DNA of 64,000 bases from contig NZ_JARWAC010000002.1 of assembly GCF_029846175.1 (NCBI RefSeq), positions 186,001-250,000 of the forward strand. Direction: 5' to 3'. This document shows, piece after piece, positions 51,263 through 59,308 of the stretch. Source of the stretch: Sphaerisporangium sp. TRM90804 (GTDB taxonomy: Bacteria; Actinomycetota; Actinomycetes; Streptosporangiales; Streptosporangiaceae). The position numbers and the translations under genes were made by a program. Position 1 is the stretch's first letter, and each line of letters starts with the position of its first letter. The notes under the pieces were generated by a model, which made no database searches, was not told the DNA's origin, and saw only the letters and a program-made list of their open reading frames with translations.

Positions 51263-51571
51263 GTGGCACGATCTTCGGAGAGCGACGGCCCTGACGAGCA
51301 CCGGCACGCGGCGGCCCCCACGGGCCCGGGGGTGGACATGTCCTTCGTGAAGACCCTGCGGCCGCAGGACTACAACGAGGTGCTCTACGTGGGGCATTTC
51401 TACCGCAAGGGCCTGCCGGTGGTCATGGATCTCACCGGCCTGTCCGACGCCGACGCCAAGCCGCTGGTCGACTTCGCGGCCGGGCTGGTCTTCGGCCGTC
51501 GCGGCGACATGGACCGGATCGCGCCCAAGGTCTTCCTGCTGCTGCCGCCGAGCGTGACCGCCGGAGTCTGA
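51263..51571 (+). CDS. SepF-like cell division protein (short)
   Basis: The product has 102 residues with a SepF domain at about 28–98 (VKTLRPQDYNEVLYVGHFYRKG, then PVVMDLTGLSDADAKPLVDFAAGLVFG and KVFLLLPPSV). SepF anchors FtsZ to the membrane. This protein lacks the N-terminal amphipathic membrane-targeting helix and long linker of SepF; its first 25 residues are polar. It resembles the SepF-like proteins SflA/SflB of Streptomyces. It is far from any division gene cluster. The GTG at 51263 has no obvious ribosome binding site, and a start at the internal ATG at 51338 is possible. Confidence 0.82.
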   Translation: MARSSESDGPDEHRHAAAPTGPGVDMSFVKTLRPQDYNEVLYVGHFYRKGLPVVMDLTGLSDADAKPLVDFAAGLVFGRRGDMDRIAPKVFLLLPPSVTAGV

Positions 51572-51590
51572 TCGCCAGAACCGGAAAGCG

Positions 51591-51632
51591 GCGAGCGCCG
51601 GGCCCGGAAAGGAATCCGGGCACGACGCTCGC
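51591..51632. terminator. Two-tier terminator stem-loop
   Basis: An inner stem GCCCGGA (51602–51608) with TCCGGGC (51615–51621) encloses the loop AAGGAA. An outer stem GCGAGCG (51591–51597) pairs with CGCTCGC (51626–51632). It sits between the convergent SepF-like and secreted protein genes. Confidence 0.7.
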
Positions 51633-51657
51633 TTCGACGCTGAGAACTCGGCCGAGC

Positions 51658-52323
51658 TTACAGCGGCGGTGTGATGTCGACGAACGCGGTGCAGTTTGCC
51701 GGGTACACCGGATTGATGGTCAGGGTGCACGTCGACTGCGCGACCCTGCCGAACTCGTTCCGCACCGTGACGGTGAGCTGGTTCGACAGGAATGTCGGCA
51801 CGGCGAGGTCGACGGAGGTCACCGAACCGGGATAACCGGCCAGCGTCGAAAGGTTGTTCCAGCGCGGGTTCGGCAGAATCGTGGTGGGGTCGCGGAGAAG
51901 CGTCGTGCCGTTGGCCTGCACCACCGCGACATACTGCACCGGGCCGGTCGTGAGGCCGGTCGGAGTGGCGAACGTCGTGGCGACGTCACCCCTGGGAATG
52001 ATCACAGGCGGGGGGAAGGGCGGGCACTCGTTGCAGCACCAGTCCTTACCCCTCTTGCCCTTCTCCCAGCCCCTGTCCCAGTCCCCGCCCTTGTCCCTGG
52101 TGCCCTTGTCCCTGCTGCCCTTGTCGCAGCCGCCGGCTTCACCCTTGACGGTGCTCGGGGCGGCAGGAGCGTAACCGGTATGGGCGGCGCTTTCCCGCGC
52201 CACCGTACCCGCCTCGGCGGTGGCCGGGGAGGCCAGCGCGATGAACCCACCACAGATCGCGGTCGCGACCGCCAAAGTCCATGCGGGCTTACCTGCGAAA
52301 TGACCCTTTTTCCGAGGAATCAC
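51658..52323 (-). CDS. Secreted protein of unknown function with Lys/Gly/Asp linker
   Basis: The product has 221 residues. The GTG start at 52323 is preceded by GGGGGAACCGA. A signal peptide is clear: basic IPRKKGHFAGKP, hydrophobic WTLAVATAICGGFIALA, cleavage near ATAEA. Then come a repetitive charged linker (DKGSRDKGTRDKG, then DRGWEKGKRGKD), a WCCNECPPFPPP cysteine/proline knot, and a C-terminal beta-rich domain (GPVQYVAVVQANGTTLLRD to TLTINPVYPANCTAF). Five or more cysteines suggest disulfides after export. I do not recognise the family. GC is lower than in neighbours. Confidence 0.75.
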   Translation of the reverse strand: MIPRKKGHFAGKPAWTLAVATAICGGFIALASPATAEAGTVARESAAHTGYAPAAPSTVKGEAGGCDKGSRDKGTRDKGGDWDRGWEKGKRGKDWCCNECPPFPPPVIIPRGDVATTFATPTGLTTGPVQYVAVVQANGTTLLRDPTTILPNPRWNNLSTLAGYPGSVTSVDLAVPTFLSNQLTVTVRNEFGRVAQSTCTLTINPVYPANCTAFVDITPPL

Positions 52324-52807
52324 TCGGTTCCCCCATATCGCTTGAAATCTGATGAATCGGACCTTTTTTCGTGCCACCGTGGTAGCACTACTGACAACGA
52401 ATACCCTTTCGTCGTTGTCATGATCCCGAAGCGGAGTAGCGATAGAGAAAACAGACGACACACGCAAGAAAAGACCCGGCTTCCCGCCACCACCGAATAC
52501 CGCTATAAGAGATTACGCCCTTAGCATCCCGGCATTCAGTGCATTGTTCTTGATCCCCAATCAGTCATGAAATGGGGACCACGGACCGCGCGACGGGCCC
52601 GCCCGCTGGGTGCCCGCCGGCGTGCGCTGACCGCACCCGGCCGGCGGTCCGGCCCGACGCCGAGGGGGGACGCCCACCGGGCCGCGACTCCGAGCCCGAC
52701 CGGAGGGGATCGACAGATGTTGCCGTTTACAACGTTGGATACAACGTTGTAGAAACGCAGGGGATCATTCGTCCGAAGGTCGCATGCGAGCCGGCGCGGG
52801 AGATGTC
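52324..52807. other. AT-richer intergenic region upstream of the GH43 and secreted protein genes
   Basis: These 484 bases between two divergent secreted-protein genes are clearly richer in A/T near 52324–52560 than the surroundings. A 7-of-9-pair imperfect dyad lies around 52373–52390 (GTGCCACC/GTGGTAGCAC). The doubled LacI-type operator lies at 52728–52751. No gene is recognised. Confidence 0.5.
52728..52751. promoter_or_regulatory. Tandem LacI-type operators before the GH43 gene
   Basis: TACAACGTTGGA (52728–52739) is followed at once by the perfect palindrome TACAACGTTGTA (52740–52751). AACGTT with a central CG is the typical core of LacI/GalR-family operators. The pair ends 57 bases before the GH43 start codon, a good place for repression by a sugar-responsive LacI regulator. 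Confidence 0.6.
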
Positions 52808-54613
52808 ATGGGTGTCAGAGTCGTAAGACGCGTGGTCGCGACGTTCGCGGGGCTGGCCTGTCTGCTGCTGGCGGCGCCGGCCGCGGCGGCCCCGGAGCCC
52901 TCGCGGCCGGGCGCTCCCCCGGGCTCGTCGCCGGGCTCCCCGGCTCCGGGCGGGGCGGGCACCTACGTCAACCCGGTCAGCCGGAGCTTCGCCGACACCT
53001 TCGCCGACCCGTCGGTCATCAAGGGCGCGGACGGCTGGTGGTACGCCTTCGGCACCACCGATCCGCTGCGCGAGGGTGAGCGGACCGCCCACCACCTGCC
53101 CATCGCCCGGTCGCGGAACCTGGTCGACTGGAGCCACGTCGGGGACGCCTTCACCGCCCAGACGCTCCCGGCCTGGGCAGACACCGCGGCCGGCGCGAGC
53201 CTGTGGGCCCCGGACATCCGGCGCGTGAACGGCGAGTACCGCCTGTACTACGTGGTCACCCAGACCACCCTCACGCCGGAGCCCGGCGACAACGCGATCG
53301 GGATGGCCACCGCGCCGACCCCGGCCGGCCCGTGGACCGACTCGGGGGCGCCCGTCGTCGGCCCGCGCAGGGGCGCCGGCGGCCCCGGCGACTTCCTGTG
53401 GACCTTCGACCCCGCCCACGCCGTCGACACCGACGGGACCGAGTACCTGGTCTACGGCTCCTACTACGGCGGGATGTTCCTCACCCGGCTCGACCCCACC
53501 GGCAGGCGGGCGGTCGGCGAGCCCACGATGATCGCGGTCGACAACCGCTTCGAGGGCGGCTACCTGGTGCGCCGCGGCGGCTACTGGTACCTGTTCGCCT
53601 CCTCGGCCGACTGCTGCGCCGGCCCGACGACCGGATACAGCGTCTACGCCGGGCGTTCCCGCACCATCACCGGCCCCTACCTGGACCGCGAAGGCGTGCC
53701 GCTCGACACCTCGCGGGCCGGCGGCACGATCGTCGTCGCGCCGAACGGCAACCGCTGGGTCGGCACCGGCCACAACGCCGTCGTCACCGACCCCGACGGG
53801 CAGGACTGGCTGGTCTACCACGCCATCGACCGCGCCGATCCGTACCTCGACGAACCGTTCGGGATCAACGAGCGGCCCATGCTCATCGACCGGCTCGACT
53901 GGATCGGCGGCTGGCCGTCCGTCCGCGGCGGCGCGTGGGCCTCCGACGACCGGCAGAGGGCGCCCGGCACGGCCGGGCCCGTGAAGATCGCCCCCACTCC
54001 CCGGCCCGGCCCGCTCGACCGCGCCCGGAGCGACGAGTTCGACGGCGCCGCACTGCGACCGGGGTGGTCCTGGGTGCGCTCACCGCAGGGCGAGCTCGCG
54101 AGCGGGGCGCTGCGCTGGCCGACGCAGGACGCCGAGCTCAACCGCGAGAACAACACCGCGTCGGTCCTGCTGCGCGACGCGCCCGAGGGCGACTGGACGG
54201 TCGAGACCAAGCTGCGCATCGACCTCGGCACCGACACCGTGCGCAACTACCAGCAGGCGGGCCTGATCGCCTACGCCGGGGACGACCTGTACACCAAGCT
54301 CGTGCACGTCGCGATCTGGAACACCCGGCAGACCGAGTTCGGCAAGGAGACGCCCTACGCCGGTCGCATCGCCTACGGCGGCACCATCGTCGGCCCGCCC
54401 GCCGACACCACCTGGCTGCGTCTGGTCCACCGCGTCGACAGGCGTGACGGCGAGCACGAGCTGCGCGCCGCCACCAGCCGCGACGGCCGCGCCTGGACCT
54501 TCGGCGGCGTCTGGACCCTGCCGGCCGAGGCCGACCTGCGCGTCGGCCTCGTCTCTCTGGGCGGCGCCGGCGCCACGGCCGAGTTCGACTACTTCCGCCT
54601 GCACCGCCGCTGA
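52808..54613 (+). CDS. Secreted GH43-family glycoside hydrolase (arabinanase/arabinofuranosidase type)
   Basis: The product has 601 residues with a Sec signal peptide (VVRRVVATFAGLACLLLAAPAAAA). The five-bladed propeller catalytic domain has D67 in TFADPSV (general base), D201 in FDPAHAV (pKa modulator) and E249 in RFEGGYLV (general acid). The C-terminal beta-sandwich (about 400–600) is a concanavalin-like/DUF1349-type module that probably binds sugar. It would hydrolyse arabinan or arabinoxylan side chains outside the cell. The ATG at 52808 follows GGGAGATGTC. Tandem LacI-type operators lie upstream. Confidence 0.9.
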   Translation: MGVRVVRRVVATFAGLACLLLAAPAAAAPEPSRPGAPPGSSPGSPAPGGAGTYVNPVSRSFADTFADPSVIKGADGWWYAFGTTDPLREGERTAHHLPIARSRNLVDWSHVGDAFTAQTLPAWADTAAGASLWAPDIRRVNGEYRLYYVVTQTTLTPEPGDNAIGMATAPTPAGPWTDSGAPVVGPRRGAGGPGDFLWTFDPAHAVDTDGTEYLVYGSYYGGMFLTRLDPTGRRAVGEPTMIAVDNRFEGGYLVRRGGYWYLFASSADCCAGPTTGYSVYAGRSRTITGPYLDREGVPLDTSRAGGTIVVAPNGNRWVGTGHNAVVTDPDGQDWLVYHAIDRADPYLDEPFGINERPMLIDRLDWIGGWPSVRGGAWASDDRQRAPGTAGPVKIAPTPRPGPLDRARSDEFDGAALRPGWSWVRSPQGELASGALRWPTQDAELNRENNTASVLLRDAPEGDWTVETKLRIDLGTDTVRNYQQAGLIAYAGDDLYTKLVHVAIWNTRQTEFGKETPYAGRIAYGGTIVGPPADTTWLRLVHRVDRRDGEHELRAATSRDGRAWTFGGVWTLPAEADLRVGLVSLGGAGATAEFDYFRLHRR

Positions 54614-54647
54614 CCCCGGAGGGCCGCTAAACGGCCCGAATGAGAAA

Positions 54648-54682
54648 CACCCGCCCGGCCGCGCGAGGCGGCCGGGCGGGTG
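54648..54682. terminator. Terminator stem-loop
   Basis: A perfect 15-bp stem (54648–54662 with 54668–54682) closes a 5-base loop, between the convergent GH43 and metalloprotease genes. Confidence 0.78.
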
Positions 54683-54698
54683 GGACTCGCCGGGCGGG

Positions 54699-56075
54699 TC
54701 AGCCGCTGAGGCGGCAGCCGTCCGGGGTGTTTCCGGTGTTGTTGCAGTGGTTGAGCTGCCAGCTGTCGGTCAGGTAGCTGAAGTTCTGGCCCGAGGGGCT
54801 GACCACCGAGAGCTGCACGGTGGCCGTGCCGGAGGGCGCGATCGCCGAGACGTTGTACTCCTGCCAGCTGGACGTCAGCGCGTACAGCGAGCTGTCGCTG
54901 GTGGAGATCAGGCTGTTGGAGCCGTTGTACCAGGACAGGCGGAGCTTGACGTTGCCGGAGGTGCCGGTCGTCAGGCGGGCGAAGAACTTGTACCGCTGCC
55001 CCGCGGTCACCGCCGGCTTGCGGGTGATCGACACGAACCCTTCGGCGTGGGACTGGACGTTCATGGTCAGCGACCGGCGCCCGTCGTAGTAGCGGGCCGA
55101 GACCTGGCCGTCGGAGCCGGGCGGGGTGACCTGCATCCAGCCGCCGCCGGAGACGCTGAACCCGGTGGGGGACGAGTAGGGCGCCGTGGCCTCGATCGTG
55201 CGTTCCTGGGCGGTCAGCAGGTCGTTGCTGTAGCCCACGTCACAGCAGGTCGGCGTGGTCAACTGCGCCAGGGTGGCGAGGTTGACCTTGCGCGTGTCGG
55301 GATAGCTGGAGGTGTAGAACAGCGCCGAGGTCTCGCTGGGGTCGTAGTAGGTGTTGAACTCCTGGTCGATCTGCCAGTCGTTGTACTGGCTGATCATGAT
55401 GTCGTTCAGCGAGAAGGTGTTGGGCACCTCGCTGACCTTGGCGTGGTCCACGTCGTGCAGGTGGATCAGCTCGTGCATCATCGTGGCGCTGTCCCAGTCG
55501 TCCGTGGTCGCCACGCAGACGGAGCCGCAGTGCGCGGTGGCCGTCCCGTTGAAGTCCTCGAACACCAGGTACTTGCGGTTGTCGTGGTCGTACCCCGCCG
55601 CCCACAGGTCGTCGGCGATCGCGTACGGCCCCGTCTCGCCGGTGGTGTCGGCGAGCTCGATCTTCTCGGGGATCACCAGCGCGTGGGCGTAACCGGAGTA
55701 GGTGCTGGTGTCGTACCCGGTACGGCAGCTGGTCTTGATGTGCTGGTCGTAGTTGGTGGACTCGTCGAGCAGCCAGTCCATCCGGTCGACGATCTTGGCG
55801 ATCCGCTCGACGTAGGCCTCGTAGTTGTTCCCGTTGCCCTCGTGCCAGGCGTAGATCACCTGGACGGCCGGGGTGCTGCTGACCGTGTTCTTGGGGTCCG
55901 CGGGCGTGGTGGTACAGCCCCGCTTGGGGACGCTTGCGTCCACCGGCTGGGCGTACGGCGCGACGGGTTCGGTGCCGATGGGATCGAAGACGGCTCCCGC
56001 CGGAGTCGCCATCGTCAAAGCGACGAGGGCCCCCGCGACCATCACCGACATGAACCGGTTGAGCTGCACAGACAA
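54699..56075 (-). CDS. Secreted zinc metalloprotease with C-terminal carbohydrate-binding-like module
   Basis: The product has 458 residues with a signal peptide (FMSVMVAGALVALTMATPAGA). The zinc site is HELIHLHDVDH, giving ligands H201, H205 and H211 with catalytic E202; it fits HExxHxxxxxH of metzincin-like enzymes but has Asp where the family glycine normally stands. Paired cysteines (SCRTGYD, AHCGSVC, TCCDVG) suggest disulfides. The last 150 residues form a beta-rich CBM-like domain (GQRYKFFARLTTG, NVKLRLSWYNGSNSLI). The substrate is unknown. Preceded by an AT-rich leader. Confidence 0.82.
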   Translation of the reverse strand: MSVQLNRFMSVMVAGALVALTMATPAGAVFDPIGTEPVAPYAQPVDASVPKRGCTTTPADPKNTVSSTPAVQVIYAWHEGNGNNYEAYVERIAKIVDRMDWLLDESTNYDQHIKTSCRTGYDTSTYSGYAHALVIPEKIELADTTGETGPYAIADDLWAAGYDHDNRKYLVFEDFNGTATAHCGSVCVATTDDWDSATMMHELIHLHDVDHAKVSEVPNTFSLNDIMISQYNDWQIDQEFNTYYDPSETSALFYTSSYPDTRKVNLATLAQLTTPTCCDVGYSNDLLTAQERTIEATAPYSSPTGFSVSGGGWMQVTPPGSDGQVSARYYDGRRSLTMNVQSHAEGFVSITRKPAVTAGQRYKFFARLTTGTSGNVKLRLSWYNGSNSLISTSDSSLYALTSSWQEYNVSAIAPSGTATVQLSVVSPSGQNFSYLTDSWQLNHCNNTGNTPDGCRLSG

Positions 56076-56334
56076 AAGTGCTCCTCCCGTAGGTAATTCG
56101 TGCAGCAGCCTAACCGCGATCTACCACGATTTCCGGTCAATAACCGAAACGTCCCACTATGTAATACCGATACGCCGGAATTAAAATCGTTAACACTAGA
56201 ACGTAACTAGATAAGTGCTTTCTTGCGCTTAGAGGCGTGTCTACCTCTTCGCGTGCTTTGCGAAAAGATAGACACCCACCGCATGCCTCCGGCGATCCCC
56301 GTCGGCAGCTTTCCCACCCGGCCGCCCGAGCAGC
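56076..56334. other. AT-rich upstream region of the metalloprotease gene
   Basis: The stretch is noticeably poorer in GC than its flanks, especially 56110–56280, and carries no recognised gene. It includes the promoter of the metalloprotease gene on the minus strand. The right end leads into the terminator of the sigma factor gene. Confidence 0.45.
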
Positions 56335-56370
56335 GCGAAGGCCCGCCAGGGTCGCCTGGCGGGCCTTCGC
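56335..56370. terminator. Strong terminator after the sigma factor gene
   Basis: A perfect 16-bp stem (56335–56350 with 56355–56370) closes a GTCG tetraloop, about 50 bases beyond the stop of the minus-strand sigma factor gene. Confidence 0.8.
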
Positions 56371-56420
56371 CTCCGGTGGGAGGGGCCGGCCTCAGCGGCC
56401 GGCCCCGAGACGCCCCGGCG

Positions 56421-57422
56421 TCACGGACCCGTCGGCGCGGCGGGCTCCGGCGACCGGGGAGGGACGGCCGGCGAGCCGAACAACGGGATCAGCCGGTCGG
56501 CGTCGAGGAACGTGGTGGCGCCGACCACCAGCCCCTCGGCCACGTCGAGCAGGACCAGCCCGAAGGGCGCGTAGCCGCCGTCTCCATCGGGCCGCATCTG
56601 CCAGAACGCCGGCGAGCCGTTGGCCTGGGCCGGGACGAGGCGCGCGCCCTCACAGGCCGCTCCCGGGGCCAGCAGCGCCAGCCGGATCTGGTCGCGGCCG
56701 TGCAGCCACCAGGTGTAGGGAGGCATCGACATCGTGGCGTCCTCGTGGAGCAGGGCCACGAGCGCGGTGACGTCGTGGCGCTCGAACGCGTCGCAGTAGC
56801 GGCTGAGCAGCTCACGCTGGACGGGGTCGGACGGCCGCAACGGCTCGCCGGGCGTGACGCCGACCGCCTTGAGCGTCGAGCGCGCGCGCTGCAGCGCGCT
56901 GGTCACCGACGCGACGGTGGTTCCCAGCAGGTGCGCGACCTCCTCGGCCTTCCAGCACAGCACGTCGCGCAGGATCAGCACGGCCCTCTGCCGCGGCGGC
57001 AGGTGCTGCAGCGCGGCGACGAACGCCAGGCGGATCGTCTCGCGCCGCAGCGCCACCTCTTCGGGATCGCCGTCCAGCGACAGTACGAGAGCGTCCGGAA
57101 TCGGATGGACCAGGACCCGCTCGGCCGACGGCTCGCCGATGTCCGCCCCGGGGGACGACGCCGGGCCGAGATCCACGGCGACGGCCCGGCGTTGCGCGCT
57201 GCGCAGCATGTCGAGGCAGATGTTGGTGGCGATGCTGTAGAGCCACGTGCGCAGCGACGCCCGCCGCCCGTCGTAGCGGTCGAGCGACCGCCAGGCGCGC
57301 ACCAGCGTCTCCTGCACGGCGTCCTCGGCCTCGAAGCCGGAGCCGAGCATGCGGTAGCAGTAGCCGGTCAGCTCGGTGCGGAACGGCTCCAGCCGGGAGC
57401 CCTCCCCCGTCAACGTCTCCAC
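56421..57422 (-). CDS. ECF sigma factor, SigG-like, with SnoaL-like C-terminal domain
   Basis: The product has 333 residues. Region 2 has ELTGYCYRMLGSGFEAEDAVQETLVRAW (read in two parts) and RTWLYSIATNICLDMLR; region 4 has LPPRQRAVLILRDVLCWKAEEVAHLLG. A SnoaL-like domain fills about 200–320 (YCDAFERHDVTALVALLHEDA, then YTWWLHGRDQI). This is the layout of SigG-type ECF sigma factors, where the C-terminal domain tunes activity in place of an anti-sigma factor; no anti-sigma gene is adjacent. It is divergent from a mycothiol-family enzyme, with direct repeats between them. Confidence 0.9.
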   Translation of the reverse strand: METLTGEGSRLEPFRTELTGYCYRMLGSGFEAEDAVQETLVRAWRSLDRYDGRRASLRTWLYSIATNICLDMLRSAQRRAVAVDLGPASSPGADIGEPSAERVLVHPIPDALVLSLDGDPEEVALRRETIRLAFVAALQHLPPRQRAVLILRDVLCWKAEEVAHLLGTTVASVTSALQRARSTLKAVGVTPGEPLRPSDPVQRELLSRYCDAFERHDVTALVALLHEDATMSMPPYTWWLHGRDQIRLALLAPGAACEGARLVPAQANGSPAFWQMRPDGDGGYAPFGLVLLDVAEGLVVGATTFLDADRLIPLFGSPAVPPRSPEPAAPTGP

Positions 57423-57616
57423 ACCGCCCGACCATACGCACCGTCTCCGACATCGAGGCGCGCGAGCGACTCACGCACCGTCCCGCCACCCCGACGCGGC
57501 CGACTCACGCACCGTCTCCGACATCCCGACGCGCGACCGATGATTTTCCGCCGTCCCGCTCGTACACCTACCGAGAGCGCGCGGCGGGTCCGAGCGCCGG
57601 ACAAGGAAGGCAGACG
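57423..57616. promoter_or_regulatory. Divergent promoter region with direct repeats
   Basis: ACGCACCGTCTCCGACATC occurs at 57436–57454 and 57507–57525. CGACTCACGCACCGTC occurs at 57467–57482 and 57501–57516. These long exact duplications lie between the divergent sigma factor and mycothiol-family genes and could carry shared promoter elements. Confidence 0.5.
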
Positions 57617-58285
57617 ATGAACGACGATCACCTTCGGGCCGCGGTGGCGGCCGAGCGCGGCGACCAGGCACGGCTGCTCGCCGAACTCGACCCGGAGCAG
57701 TGGGACGCCCCCACGTTGTGCGACGGCTGGCGGGTGCGCGAGGTCGTCGCCCACACCACGATGCCCTTCCGCACCTCACTCGCCCGAACACTGCTGGAGC
57801 TGGCGAAGGCCCGCGGCGACATCAACCGCATGTCCGATCAGTGCGCGCGCCGCGACGCGGCCAGGTTGACGTCCGAGCAGTTGCTCGCGTCGCTACGGGA
57901 CAACATCACCCACCCCTGGAAGCCCCCGGGCAGCGGCGTCCACGGCGCGCTCTCCCACGACGTCATCCACGGCCTGGACATCACCGTGGCCCTGGGCCTC
58001 GACCGCCGAGTCCCGCCCGACCGAATCGCGATGGTCCTGACCGGCATGCGCCCCCAGAACATCGCGTTCTTCAAGACCGACCTCACCGGCGTCGCCCTGC
58101 AGGCGACCGACCTCGACTGGACCCACGGCACCGGAGCCCCCCTCCACGGCCGAGCCCAAGACCTCCTCCTACTCATCTGCGGCCGCCACCTCCCCCCAGG
58201 CCACCTCAAGGGTGAACCCGCCCCCCGCTTCACCCGCCACCCGTCCCCGACCCCCTCCCCCACACAACGCCCCCCGCTCCCCTGA
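57617..58285 (+). CDS. Maleylpyruvate isomerase family mycothiol-dependent protein
   Basis: The product has 222 residues. A DinB-like four-helix domain (TIGR03083 type) has the start LRAAVAAERGDQARLLAEL, LCDGWRVREVVAHTTM with its metal-binding His, and SHDVIHGLDITVALG with further His/Asp ligands. Such proteins use zinc and mycothiol for thiol transfer or isomerisation. The substrate is unknown. The C-terminal 25 residues are Pro/Thr-rich and disordered. Its divergence from the SigG-like gene suggests it may be a target of that sigma factor. Confidence 0.86.
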   Translation: MNDDHLRAAVAAERGDQARLLAELDPEQWDAPTLCDGWRVREVVAHTTMPFRTSLARTLLELAKARGDINRMSDQCARRDAARLTSEQLLASLRDNITHPWKPPGSGVHGALSHDVIHGLDITVALGLDRRVPPDRIAMVLTGMRPQNIAFFKTDLTGVALQATDLDWTHGTGAPLHGRAQDLLLLICGRHLPPGHLKGEPAPRFTRHPSPTPSPTQRPPLP

Positions 58286-58330
58286 CCGGCGAGAAGCACA
58301 CGCCGACCCGACCGACGCCACGGCCGGTGC

Positions 58331-58636
58331 TCAACCCTGTTCGGGGGGATCGGCCACTTCGACAATCGTGATCAGGTCGAACTGGGGCGGATCATCGGCG
58401 GGCCAGAATCGGATCAAGACCGCCAGGTTCTGTCGTGGTCTGATCGTCACGACCGGGAGAGACGGCTGATCATCGGCAAGATCTTTGGTCGAATGCCATC
58501 GAGTGCTCCATGTCCCATCAACGACCGAGCGTAGAAGCTGGCAGATGAGTTCGCGATCACCTTCCTTCGGCCGGTGCGAGTTCCACCACTCCGCGAGCAC
58601 TTGCTGACTCTCTGGTGCGAGCCGCAGCTCCCCCAT
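58331..58636 (-). CDS. Hypothetical protein (second gene of low-GC cassette)
   Basis: The product has 101 residues from the ATG at 58636, which lies two bases after the upstream stop and 7 after a CGGAG site; a GTG at 58642 overlapping that stop is possible. The protein starts MGELRLAPESQQVLAEWW. Its C-terminal strand pattern (VVTIRPRQNLAVLIRFWP, then FDLITIVEVAD) recalls RelE/ParE-like or barrel folds, but no family is recognised. Codon use is less GC-biased than in neighbours. Translated with the gene at 58639. Confidence 0.68.
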   Translation of the reverse strand: MGELRLAPESQQVLAEWWNSHRPKEGDRELICQLLRSVVDGTWSTRWHSTKDLADDQPSLPVVTIRPRQNLAVLIRFWPADDPPQFDLITIVEVADPPEQG

Positions 58637-58638
58637 GG

Positions 58639-58953
58639 TCACTCCGTGAGTCGGTTGAGCACCTCTTCGACGTTGAGCGTGCCTTCCGGCCCGCGCGGAC
58701 CTCTTGGGGCGTTCTTCAGCGCTTCCGCGTAAGCCGGAATACTGCGTAGATGAACAGTCGAAAGCAGATTCTTCGCGAAGTCGACAAGGTGGTCAATCTC
58801 ACCAGTCCGGTCATACGCCAGCACCGCCCGGTAGGAGCTGCGGATGAGTTCCCTCTGCTCAGAGGGGCGGAGCCCATCAATCGTCTCCATGGCACGCACG
58901 ACCGCAGGGTCATCGTGGGAAACAGAACCGGGTGGGAAGAATTCGGCCATCAT
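58639..58953 (-). CDS. Hypothetical protein (first gene of low-GC cassette)
   Basis: The product has 104 residues from the ATG at 58953 (GGAGAGTC just upstream; a second ATG follows directly). It is soluble and mainly helical: AVVRAMETIDGLRPSEQREL, IDHLVDFAKNLLSTVHLRS, ending in a charged tail with NVEEVLNRLTE. No family is recognised. Lower GC than flanking genes suggests recent arrival. Coupled to the gene at 58331, which is suggestive of a small functional pair. Confidence 0.68.
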   Translation of the reverse strand: MMAEFFPPGSVSHDDPAVVRAMETIDGLRPSEQRELIRSSYRAVLAYDRTGEIDHLVDFAKNLLSTVHLRSIPAYAEALKNAPRGPRGPEGTLNVEEVLNRLTE

Positions 58954-59308
58954 GACTCTCCGCTCCGTTGCCTGACTTCCTTTTGGGCCTTGTGCGCAAT
59001 ATGTGGCCGACGATGTTCTCATGAGTTGAAAACTGGCCAGAAGTGGACACTACCCGAATGGGGACACAGCTATCGAACACGCATTCGACACGACAGTACG
59101 CCGTCATGCGAGCCGGTACCAGCGGTCCTCGGGCCACCATGACGCACGTACGCTGGTCGCGGCTCCCGTACCAACCGAACCGGTCGGGCTGCCAACCAGG
59201 GCGGGCGGCCGGACGTCGTCGCAGACCCTCGCGCGGCGTGACCGCGCCCGGATGTGCCCTGCTCATGAGGGGCACAGAATGCGGTACTGCCAGAAGCGTG
59301 GAAGGCGG
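58954..59308. other. Lower-GC region between the two-gene cassette and rnpB
   Basis: These 355 bases hold no recognised gene. Composition resembles the adjacent two-gene cassette more than the chromosome around it. I looked for tRNA-like or integrase remnants and att-like repeats of the rnpB 3' end and saw none. Confidence 0.45.

Noticed and set aside
58331-58953. Firm assignment of the low-GC pair as toxin–antitoxin
   Set aside because: Only gene size, order and coupling suggest it; no toxin or antitoxin motif is recognised.
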